Positions 15,305 through 26,400 of a DNA stretch of 32,827 nucleotides are shown piece after piece. The DNA is from CALGLS01 sp964508085 (GTDB lineage: Bacteria > Bacteroidota > Bacteroidia > Chitinophagales > Saprospiraceae). The stretch's first letter is position 1. Every line of letters begins with the position of its first letter. Made by a program: the position numbers and the translations under genes. The notes beneath the pieces were generated by a model that worked only from the letters and a program-made list of their open reading frames with translations, did no database searches and was not told where the DNA came from. The DNA is taken from NCBI GenBank assembly GCA_964508085.1, contig CAZDTI010000038.1, positions 1 to 32,827 on the forward strand, written 5' to 3'.

Positions 15305-16482
15305 CTTTTCAAATAAGCGCCTTCTTTAAAGCCAATCGGATGGTCTACATCATGTTCTGTCTTTTCCATGACCTCAAAACGATATCCATTTTCCCTAAGG
15401 GTTTCGGTCATAAAAATATAAAAATCTTCTGCCAGCACTCTGGAAGAACAAGAGGCTAACAATAATATTCCACCTTTTTTTACCAGTCCAGCACCCAGTA
15501 AAGCCAAACGCTTATACTGATTTTCAGCAACAGCAACTTCACTCGCTTGCTTAGCAAAAGAAGGAGGATCTATTACAATTAGATCAAACTGTTTATCTGC
15601 CGTTTGTAGCTTGGCTAAGCCTTCAAAAGCATCAACAGCCATTGTTTTATGGCGATTGGTCAAGTTGTTTAATGTAACATTTCCTTCTGCCATTTTGAGA
15701 GCTTGTGCGCTGATGTCCAAGCTGGTCACTTCTGTCGCTCCTCCGGCAAGGGCATGAACAGAAAAACCACCAGCATAAGCAAAGACATCTAACACTGTTT
15801 TTCCGTCCGCAAGTTCGCCAACTCTTTTTCTATTGTGACGATGGTCAAGGAAATATCCGGTTTTATGTCCTTTAATGACATTAGCAGAAAATAAAAGTCC
15901 ATGTTCTCGAAAGACAACCACTTCATTTTCTAATACTCCATGAAGAACTTGACCATTTTCATAGCCTTTCAAGTCGCCTTTTTGCTGCAGCAAACGACTT
16001 AAACGTAGAATCACTGTTTTAGCTTGACTAAGCTCTAATAAACTAGGAATCAGTTCATCTAATCTTGAAATCCAACAATGTGCATACAATTTTATGACCA
16101 ACACCGAATCATAGACATCGCAGATCAATCCCGGCAAACTGTCATTCTCTCCATAGATTAAGCGATAACTATTGGTATCCGTTTCTAACAAGGATTTCCG
16201 TTTAGCAAAAGCCGTTTTAATTTTCTCGGCGAACCATTCTGCATTAATCTTTGCAGGTTTATGAGCTTGTAGAATTTTAATGCGAATAGGGGAGTAGGGG
16301 TCATAAAATCCGATGGCCAGAAATTTATTTTTCTTTTGATCGTAAATTATGGCCAGATCGTCAGCAGTTCCGTCTACACTTTGTTTTATTATTGCGCCTT
16401 CAAAAACCCAGGGATGCCCTTTTTTGACCATCCGTTCTGCAGCAGGTTTGAGTTTGATAGCAATGGTTTGTGGTTTTGACAT
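15283..16482 (-). CDS. Class I SAM-dependent rRNA methyltransferase, RlmI-like
   Basis: A 399-residue RNA methyltransferase of the COG1092 group (RlmI type, 23S rRNA cytosine-5 methylation in E. coli). An N-terminal PUA domain (KLKPAAERMVKKGHPWVFEG) is followed by an EEHEE-like linker domain (YRLIYGENDSLPGLICDVYD) and a Rossmann methyltransferase. SAM-binding motif I is VLDVFAYAGGFSVHALAGGA, motif IV is VIDPPSFAK, and a late Cys motif is LLLASCSS. Length is typical. It reads in the same direction as the cupin gene upstream of it, from which it is separated by an inverted minisatellite. The exact target base is inferred from the family only. Confidence 0.92.
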   Translation of the reverse strand: MSKPQTIAIKLKPAAERMVKKGHPWVFEGAIIKQSVDGTADDLAIIYDQKKNKFLAIGFYDPYSPIRIKILQAHKPAKINAEWFAEKIKTAFAKRKSLLETDTNSYRLIYGENDSLPGLICDVYDSVLVIKLYAHCWISRLDELIPSLLELSQAKTVILRLSRLLQQKGDLKGYENGQVLHGVLENEVVVFREHGLLFSANVIKGHKTGYFLDHRHNRKRVGELADGKTVLDVFAYAGGFSVHALAGGATEVTSLDISAQALKMAEGNVTLNNLTNRHKTMAVDAFEGLAKLQTADKQFDLIVIDPPSFAKQASEVAVAENQYKRLALLGAGLVKKGGILLLASCSSRVLAEDFYIFMTETLRENGYRFEVMEKTEHDVDHPIGFKEGAYLKSLYLRML

Positions 16483-16498
16483 AGTATTTTTTTTGGAA

Positions 16499-16616
16499 GG
16501 TGGATGGGAGATGGGAGATGGGAGATGGGTTGATGGGTTGATGGGTTCCTTCTAACGTGAATTTGTACATACTAAGTGAAACCCATCTACCTATCTACCC
16601 ATCCACCTATCTCCCC
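16499..16616. repeat. Inverted minisatellite
   Basis: The left arm (16499-16547) consists of GGGAGAT repeated about three times, then GGGTTGAT repeated about three times. The right arm (16580-16616) is built of CCCATCTA / CCTATCTA-like units, roughly the reverse complement. The two arms can pair over about 35 nt around a 32-nt loop. It fills most of the gap between the cupin gene and the methyltransferase start. Confidence 0.75.
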
Positions 16617-16631
16617 CTTCACTCTTTTCTC

Positions 16632-17126
16632 TCACCTTCCAAAATCATCCTGCAAACGTACAATATCAGATTCATCTGAGAGATGATTTGGATCAGTATG
16701 TTGCCAGATTTCTGCGATGATTCCTATTTCCTTTCCACCAACCAATCGGTGTCGCTCTCCTTGTTGGAGTGTTACTTTTTCTCCGATGGTCATCATGTGG
16801 AGATCTCCTTGTTCGTCGGTGTCACTGCGGAACAGGCCCGCTTCGCCATCTATTAGTTTCCATACTTCGGAGCGACGATGGTGGTATTGCCAGGATAACC
16901 TTTTGCCAGGGTGGACAACTAATATTTTGGGACTGACACGTCCGCCTTTAGTCAGTGCGTCGGCGTCTGCTTCAGGATAGTAGGTTTCTATAAACAAGGC
17001 CGCTTGTTCTTCTTCGATGACGAAGAAACCTCCCCAGGGGCGGTTGAAATCGGTACGTTCAAATTGGAAGCCTTTTTCTGTAAGAATTTGTTCTATTTTT
17101 TCGAATGCCGTTGAAGTCTGTTTCAT
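16632..17126 (-). CDS. Cupin protein, mannose-6-phosphate isomerase type II-like
   Basis: A 164-residue single-domain cupin. Motifs of the type II phosphomannose isomerase / ManC C-terminal class are clear: FNRPWGGFFVI near residue 25, PKILVVHPGKRLSWQYHHRRSEVWKLIDG (metal-binding His pair and Glu), LQQGERHRLVGG (second cupin motif) and AEIWQHTDPNHLSDESDIVRLQDDFGR at the end. This end is typical of stand-alone homologues in Bacteroidota. It lacks the nucleotidyltransferase domain of full ManC. It probably interconverts mannose-6-phosphate and fructose-6-phosphate or a similar sugar phosphate in the cytoplasm; some databases label relatives as phosphoheptose isomerases. No sugar-pathway genes lie next to it. 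Confidence 0.82.
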   Translation of the reverse strand: MKQTSTAFEKIEQILTEKGFQFERTDFNRPWGGFFVIEEEQAALFIETYYPEADADALTKGGRVSPKILVVHPGKRLSWQYHHRRSEVWKLIDGEAGLFRSDTDEQGDLHMMTIGEKVTLQQGERHRLVGGKEIGIIAEIWQHTDPNHLSDESDIVRLQDDFGR

Positions 17127-17301
17127 GCAATAAAGGTAGTGAATTTTTAAAATGGAGGTAGTTGATTTACAGGTAATCTTGGTTTAGAGGCGCATTTTCT
17201 TATAAACGAGAAGTAAAGGAAAAAGGTTTTAGAAGTCTAAGAAACGGACTTTTTCAACTTGGAGTGTAAGCCCTAGGTTTATTTAGTAAACTGTCAAAAA
17301 G

Positions 17302-17322
17302 CCCTGTCACAAATCAACAGGG
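17302..17322 (-). terminator. Hairpin with U-run on the minus strand
   Basis: CCCTGT (17302-17307) and ACAGGG (17317-17322), 9-nt loop. Read on the minus strand the stem is followed by CTTTTTGACAG. This would stop minus-strand transcripts 175 nt upstream of the cupin gene, or act as a leader attenuator. Plus-strand context has no U-run. Confidence 0.4.
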
Positions 17323-17418
17323 AATGAGAAAAAAAACACACATTTTAGAAACAATGATATAATATATTGGTATGTATGTGTACATTATAAATATTCATAT
17401 ATTAATAATACCCATTAC

Positions 17419-20400
17419 ATGAACACACAAACATTGAACCCTACAAAAACCCTTAGTAACGGCGACCAATCCAAAAAGTCAGCCTTTATCAGGTTATTTC
17501 CCTTTTTTAAAGTTCTTCTTACTATTAGTGCGCTATTAGCTGCTACTAATTCTGTAATAGGACAGTTTGTCGTCTCAGTTCCTAACGGTAGTTTTCCTGG
17601 TGGTTCTTCAATTTCTATCTGCGAAGAAGACTCCGGAGAGGACTTCATTTTTACGTGGGCAGCCATTACGTTGCTAGGTGCACATAGTCCCCGAATCGAT
17701 GTCACACTTCCCGATGGAGCGACATATATTGCCGGGTCCTTTGTAGAAGACAGTTTATCTGCTGAAGGAGCCGCGGCTCTAACAATTGAGACCGGGAACA
17801 TTTTACGGATTACATTTCCTGATTCTTTGGCTGGATTTGAGACTGGAGGGTATCGTTTCCGTTTAAAGTATGATTGCGATTTTATCGACGCAACTTCGGG
17901 CTCATTAATCTATCTAAATACAACCGCTTTTTCCGATGAAGGAAATAATACTACCTCTCCTCCTCCGGGACCACTCAACAATACTTTTGCAAAAGCAGAT
18001 GTAGGAATCGACACACTAATTAATGGGAGACTGACAGGAGCTATAGTAGGGAATACCTACAGTCGATTATTTGAAATTCAAAATAATGGTGTTGGAGATT
18101 TACATGAATTTGAAGTCTGCTTGGATTATGGATCTTCTTTAACACCAGGAGACGTTCGAATCGGTGGTGTTCTTACAACACCAGGATTAGGTGGCTGTGT
18201 TACTGTAAATGCAACTAACTTCCCGACATTATCATTACCTCTAGCGCAAAACGATACATTAGGCTGGTCAGAAGAAGTAACAGTCTCTGATTGTAATATC
18301 TCCGAACTAGGGACAAATATAACTGCTAATTGGGGTTGTGATGGAAGCTTTTGTGACCCAGAGGATTCAGGGTCTATGACTATTGCACTAGCGGACAATA
18401 TTCCGACTATTAGCGAACAATCTATTACACGTACATTTAATGGCTGTCTAGAGAATGGAGCAACCATAGAAACGGTCTGGGAAATAACCTCTGGTCTAGC
18501 ATACAATCTAACACTTCGGCCTGACGCTTACAGCAATAATACATACATCGATACTGCCTCCGTAGAAATTGATTTAGGGGATGGTTCAGGATATGTTGCT
18601 TATGCTGGTACTCAGAACAGTATTGCTAATACCAGCGCCTGTGGAACGACTGAGAGAAGTAGATTCACAACAGATCCTTTTCTTGGACCATTTGATGCGG
18701 ATGCTGGTGCTATTACTGTGAGGATGCGGTATAATATTTATACTTGTTGTCCAACTGGATCTTGTAACATTACAAATACATCTATCCTCGGTGCCAGACC
18801 GCTACTTGCGATCGAAAGTATGTGTGGTGTCGATCGTTCCGATCAGGCTACATCGTCATCTATTAATATGAATACAAGTACAGCTGATCAGGTGCCAGCT
18901 TTCTTCCCAGATGGAACCACGGCTACCTGGCAATACGATATTAATGATATGGCGAATATTAGTAGTTTTGCCAGTGAAGGGCAGGTTTGTATGCAGTTCA
19001 CCTTAGACAACCAAATCAACTTCGACGCAACTTCCATCCGTTGGGTCGATGCTAGTGGAGCCACCACTCATGTACCTACTCCAGCAAACGTTGATGTAGG
19101 TTTATATCCAGTTGTTCATGCTTGTTTTGATCAAGGCGATTATCACGAAGACGGTTCAAAGATTTATTTTGATGCGTCTTATACTTGTGTACCATCTTCT
19201 TGTAATAATACAATAACAGCAACTATGGAAATGGGCTTCCGCTTTGGTGATGGAAGCTGTGGTGATAATTGTGAGTACCGTTTTCTCTGTGAGGAAGGAG
19301 AAACAATTTTGGGCGATGGCTGTTGTCCTGGCGTTGCATGTGATGGGCTTAGTCATATTTCCTTAACTACGGAAAGAATTTGTTATGGCGAGCCGGATAA
19401 TGACAATGATGGCTGCGCAGATGTAGGAGGTAGTATTAATACAGCGCTTATTTCCACAGAAAGAGCGATGCAGGGAGATGAATTACAGTTTGTGTCAACA
19501 GCAAGAATCAATCTACAATCTGCTACCGATAGTTTCAATTATGTTTACCTCCAATTGGGATTCCCAGAAGCACATGGCCTAGGAAGTAGCTACAACTTGG
19601 AGATTGTAGATGATAATTTAGGATTGACTTATACTTGTAGCTCGGTCAACGTTTTTAGCACAGGAGACACTTTAAGTACTTATTATCTAACAACCGATTT
19701 ACTCAGAGGCTGTGGTACTATTCCCTCGGACTTCATTTTCCAGGATAATGATGCTTTAACGCTTACAGGGACCTTTACAAATTTAAGTAATCCAGGCTGT
19801 GGGACAGAGCAGTTGGCTTATACCGCAAATTGGTTTGCAGACCGTTCTGCTTCTCCAGTCGGCGTTGACAGATTACAATGCAATATTCCCATTCCAGGAT
19901 CTTATTCTCAGGTTGGTTATAGCTATACCATATATCCAACGAATACTTCCGGTAATTCCTATGGTTGCGGTGGCGCAAGATTTGAATACCAGGTTGATTT
20001 TTGTATCGGAGGCGGTGGCTATCAGATTCAGCCATTCCCCTATGAGATTAGAAACTTCTTTACACCAAAATTGTCAGGTTTGAAAATTCCAACAGGCTTA
20101 GAATTAGATCGCCTGGAATTACAAGAAACCCGTTTTACCAATACTTTTGGACAGTCTTATAGTCCAAATCTAGGTACAGAGGATATTATATCCTATGCCC
20201 AAATTTCAAATGGTTACATAACTCTTGATTGGGATACTTGGTATACAGAATGCACCGACCAACATAAACCAAACGGAGGATACACCTTTGAAATTCAAGC
20301 TTATTTTGAAGGTTCCTGTGAATCTACGACTTCACAACCTGAATGGTTTTTTGAAGCAGAGATGGATTATTGTTCTCCGGCTGTTACCGATCAAATAATC

Positions 20401-23400
20401 CGTATTGATTCTTTCCATACTGGAAATTTACCAATCATAATTCCAGAAATTGCTATTGCAAATACAGCCACTGATACCATTTATCCATACAATGAAAGTG
20501 CACTCTGGGACTTTGCCATTCAGGAAACCAACGGGAGTACTGCCAGAAATAATTGGGTGATGTTCCAAAGTCCAAGTGGCGCTATTATTCCTACTTCTGT
20601 AACCGATGGAAGTACAACGTATACTGCAACAAATGGAATTTTTCAATTAGGGGATGTATCTGCAAACAGCATCAATAATTATACGGTTGTAGTTGATTAT
20701 ACCAAATGTGAGCTAGATTCCCTAATCGTTTTCACCGGTTGGGATTGTACAGATTATCCAATTAGCGACCAACAAATCATACAAGGTGCTCTTACTTGTC
20801 CTATGGACACTTTAAAGATGTTCATGCTACCTGCCAAACCGGCCTTACAACAGACCATTACCGACCCTCCAGCTCCCTACGAGCCTTGTGATGTCCAAAC
20901 TTACGAAGTTAGAATCATCAATACAGAAGACGCAACCATTTATGAACCTTTCTTTGAATTATTTCTACCCTATACTTCTGGCATGGAAATAATAGCCGGA
21001 ACGGAAAAATATTGTTATCCATGTGACCCCAGTAATGTTGTTTATGATCCTGCTAATGATCTCTTAAGTCCAACAGAGATCAATTACACGCCACTTGGTA
21101 TAAAATACATCTGGGATTTAGAAGTTAGAGTTCCTGAATTTGACTACACTTCTAATATGGGATGGCCCGGTCTACAGGACGCAGCCAACCAAGACGAAAG
21201 AAATTTTTTCCTTACTTTCGATATAAAAACAACCTGTGATTTTATTGGGGGAGATTTCAATAATTTCAAAACTAAAGGTAGAAACTATTGTGGCGATGTA
21301 GTGGAAACTTCTTTGCGAAATGGAACACCGCTAACCTATAATTCTGTTGCGATAGATTATATTTCAATCGTGACAATGGATTACGATTCGGAGATCAATG
21401 GTTGTCTGGATGGTGGTACCATAAATTTAAATGGTTCCTTAAGATTCCTTGGAAATACCGATGGAAATGATACATTGATTGTCGCTTTACCACCAGCACT
21501 AAGCTATAGCAATATTGTTTTCAATCCTTCACAAGTAACAGGTACTCCAAATATCAATATCATTGGACCAGGAGCCGGTTCAGTCAGTTTTCAGGAAATT
21601 CGAATGCAAATTGACGCTGGAATTCCACTCGGCGAATTGATTGAATATCAAATACAAACCGTTGTTGATCCCGGTGAAGTGCTTTGTGATGATGGCAACG
21701 CTTTGAATGTCAGAACAGTACGTGCTGCTTCTTTCCTTTGTGATGGCTTGTTGTGCGACGGTTTGGTCTCTTCCGGTTCACTCTATCCTCCTCCAATCCT
21801 AAATATATCAAAAGATTCCATCGCTTTATCTGATTTGGTAATTGAGACAAATTGTGGGATGACTTCCGTTTCTGTTTCTAACTTAACCGTAACCAATATT
21901 GGTAGTTTTGACTTATTAGAAGACATTGATATTGAACTCTTTTATGATGCAGATGATAGCGGAACGTATACCTCTGGTGATGTTTCTTTAGGTTCCACAA
22001 CTTCTACTGCAAACCTAGCGATGGGAGAAAGCACCAACCTAAACGCTGGCCCTTACCCTGTGTCGCCGGGACAAAGTTGTAAGCTGATTGCCGTAGCCAC
22101 TGGATGTGGTTGTCAACCTGTAGAAATCGTGGCCTCTGCATTGCTTTCTGCAAACGCAGGAGATGACAATACAGGCTGTAGCTCTGATGCTTTTGTATTG
22201 GGTTGTGGAGAGGATCTTACTGGTAGTGGTTTTACCTACCAATGGTTTGGCTTGAATGGAGCGCCATTGGATTCTTTGGATGATCCAAATAATCCAAACG
22301 CTACATTGAGTTATACGCATTACAATTCTGCAGACCTTACGCTAGAATATATTCTATTAACAACTCACCCTTCAATGGCTTGTAACAGTGTGGACACGAT
22401 AAGCATTACCTTGAAAGGTTTGGAAACTTTGTCCGGTAATGAGGTTACAGTTTGTGTCGACTCTTTAGGTATGTTTTCTGGACCAACTGGATTCGCTAAT
22501 TATCAATGGACGCCTACTACTGGAGTCGTTGATCCCTTAGATCCGCAGTCCTTAGTTGCAGCACCTGCTGGATCACAAAATTATACCCTGTCCTATACAG
22601 ATTTACAAGGTTGTACAAGTGCTTTTAATCAGACGGTCAGAGGAACAATTTGTACCGACTTAGAATTGGTGAAAGAAGTTTCGCCAACGACTGCTGACAT
22701 CGGTGAGATTATAACTTATGATTTATACGTCATCAACCAAGGGCCAAATGGTGCCTCAGGAATAACAGTTGCGGATACTTTACCTTCCAGCTTAACTTAC
22801 ATCAGCTCAACACCTACAGGTTATGATCCTGTTACACATTTATGGACAATTCCAGGTGTCATGTTGCCCGGAGATACCAATCGTATAACAATGTATACGC
22901 AAATACTGACAGGTGGTCCAATTTATAATGTAGCCCAGATTCAAACCATGAATGAAGGAGACTTAGATTCTTTTGTTGGAAATAATGAACCCGCAGAGGA
23001 TGACCAACAAGGCGTTTGTACAGGAACACCGATTACTCTCCTTTGTAGAGAAATAAAAAAAATTGGAATTGGCGATGATTTCACTTCTTACCAATGGTAT
23101 AAAGATGGAGCTTTGATAGCAGGTGAAACAGCAGATTCAATAGCAATTAGCACCCCAGGAACTTATCAGGTCTTAGTAGATGGTGCAAATTGTCCTTACG
23201 GTCAATGCTGTCCTTTCGTAGCAACAGAAGAGCCTTGCGCGAATATTGGAAACCTTGCCTGGGAAGACCTAGACGGAAATGGTGTTCAAGATTCAGGCGA
23301 AAATGGTATCGCCGGCGTTACCGTTTACCTCTATGATGCCGACACTGGACTGCCTGTAGATACTGTTGTTACAGATGCTTCAGGAAATTACCTTTTTGAA

Positions 23401-26400
23401 GAAATTGCTACTGGAAATTACTACATAGATTTTGATATTTCAACCAATCCTTCTGGCATCAATTATCAAGGGACTAGCCAGGATAGCGGTAGTGATGATG
23501 CGACCGATTCAGACGCAAATCCAACGACAGGGCAAACCAATAACTTTGCTTTTGATGCCAGTACTGGTGATGATTTGACAAGAGATGCAGGGTATACACC
23601 TTTAGCTGATATTGGAAATTTTGTTTGGGTGGATAGCAATTTGGATGGACTCCAAAATTTCGGAGAAACCAAGGTGCCAGGTGTTACCGTCACCTTATTG
23701 GATGCCATCACGGGAGCCGTAGTCGCAACTACAACGACCGATGCCGATGGACTCTATTTGTTTTCTGATATCCCTTACGGAAATTATTCTGTAAACTTCA
23801 ACCTCAACACGGCTACAGGTTTTACGGACTATTTTTTCACTACATCAGGAACTGGAGACGGCACCAATGACAGTGAAGCAAACGCCTCTGGTGATGGGCC
23901 AAACTTTCTATTCGATCCAAGAACAGGAGATGACCTCACCCATGATGCAGGAATCAATTCCCTTGGAAATATTGGTGATTATGTTTGGGTAGACAGTGAT
24001 GGTGATGGCGTACAAGATAGTGGAGAGCCTCCGGTTGCTAATGTAACCGTTTATCTTTATGATGCCGATACTGGGCTAGCTGTCGATAGTACCATTACAA
24101 ATGCTTTCGGTGCTTATCTTTTTGAAAATAAACCCGCTGGAAATTACTTCATCACTTTTGATCCAACAACTAGTAATCTTGGTTCAGCATATACTTTCGC
24201 TACCGAAGACGCGGGCGGAGACGATGCGTTGGATTCTGATGTATTGAGCACCGGATCGACAGCGGTTTTTGCCTTCAACCCAGAAACCGGAGACGACTTG
24301 AGTCTAGACGCAGGTCTGATTCCAACACCAGAAATCAGAAATGTAAAACGTACTTTGTCAACCGATTTATTGGACTCCGGAAATTTAGATATTACTTTTG
24401 AAATAGGCGTGAAAAATACAGGGCCCGTTGACTTGACAAACATCAGTTTATTAGATGATTTGTCCGGACAGCTAGGCGCCGCTTTCGTTGGACTCTCTGG
24501 TACTAGCCCGAATGTATCTATTTTAACAAGTACGGCTACAAATACCCCTTCGCTCAACGGCGGATATAACGGAAGTGGAAATAATGACATTTTTGCTGGG
24601 GCAAATACCGACTTATTAGCGCCAGACGAAGAAATCAGAGTGATGGTTATCGTAGAAGTAGATCCATTGTTAGCAACTTGGCCTTTGATGAATCAATCAA
24701 CCACCTCTGCAGAAGGTTTGGACAGTAATGGCAACCCTCTTGAAAATGGATTAGGCGTAGCTTTAACTGCAAATGATGCTTCGGACTCTGGTGCAGATTT
24801 CGACACAACTAACCCCGGCGAACCTGGAGATTTAGGTACACCTGATGATCCATTGGAAATAACTTGTACCGCCGCTGATCCAGTAATCACAGGAGTACCA
24901 ACTTCCTTATGCCCTGGAGAAGACGTAACTCTAACCGCGTTTACGACCTTAACAGGGGTTAACTACCAATGGCGAATTTCTGAAACTACAACCATTATTT
25001 CTACCAGCGCTAATCTAACGTATAACAATATAACTGCAAATACAGATTTTGAAGTAACTATAATTCCAGCAGCAGGCGAATGTGTTTACGACGTGGTAGA
25101 AGTAGTAACGGTAGCTGTGTCTACAGGCCCAACAACTACACCAGCCGCCAACTATACGCTGAACGCAGATTGTTCACCTTCAGACTTGACCCTTACTGCT
25201 GTAGCAGTGGCAGGAGCAGGTACAATTACAAACTATCAATGGACTGGCCCAAATGGATATACTTCCAATGTAGCTAATCCAACCATACCAAATGCGACGA
25301 CTGCTAACAATGGTTCTTACACCTTAGTTGTAACGGACGATAATGGTTGTACCGACAGTGGAGTAGTGGAAGTAACAACCATAGAAGATGCAGTAGCACA
25401 ACCAATTGTTACCTCTTCGGGCGCAGTTTGTGAAGGTGAAAGCATTACTTTGTCAATTCCAACGTATTCGGGAAGTTCGGTAACTTATACATGGACGATT
25501 CCAGGTTCTGCTGCCAACGTAACCGGGCAAGGAACAAACATGATCACAATTTTTCCTGCGGATGCAATTGATGACCCAGGAAATTATGCTGTTTCTGTAA
25601 ATGTTGATGGTTGTGTTTTAAGTGCAAACTCAGATGTAACGGTCTATGCTGCTCCAACTCCAACAGCCACTACTACCATGACTGATATTTGTGATGGCGG
25701 AAGCTTTACGCTAAATGGTTCGGCGACAGGAACTGGTCCCTTCACCTATTCCTGGACAGGGCCTAATGGTTTCACCTCTACTTTACAAAATCCAACTTTG
25801 ACTAATGTAAACGAAACATACAATGGTCAATACATCCTTACCGTAAATAGCGGAACAGCTTGTAGCGAAGTTACAACCACCACTGTGTCCACATTGTTAG
25901 CAGAATCTATTCCAGCAAATATTACGACCAATAGCCCAATCTGTGAAGGGGACACTTTATTCCTTTCTACAAGTACGGACGGTGTCCAATTTGAATGGAT
26001 TAGAAATAGTGATTCTGCTTCCAGCTTAGCAGAACCAGGTATGACAACAGTGACTGAAAGTACCGAAATTCCTCCGGGACATCCAGAATATGCCAACGGT
26101 CCCTGGAAAGTTCGAGTGACCGATGCCAATGGTTGTACGGTAGAATCTAACGTTTCTCCAGTAGTAATCAATCCTATTCCAGCAGCTATCGCCAATAATG
26201 GCGGTGCGGTTTGTGAAGGTGATGCCATACAGCTATATAGTAATACACTTACAGGAGCAACCTACAGTTGGTACGATGATGACCCCGAATCAAATCCAGG
26301 GGCAAATTTGGTTTCCTTAAGCCAAAATCCAACTATCAATAGTTTAGCTGCTGGAACATATACTTACTACTTGACAGCAAGTCAGGAAGGTTGTGTTTCT

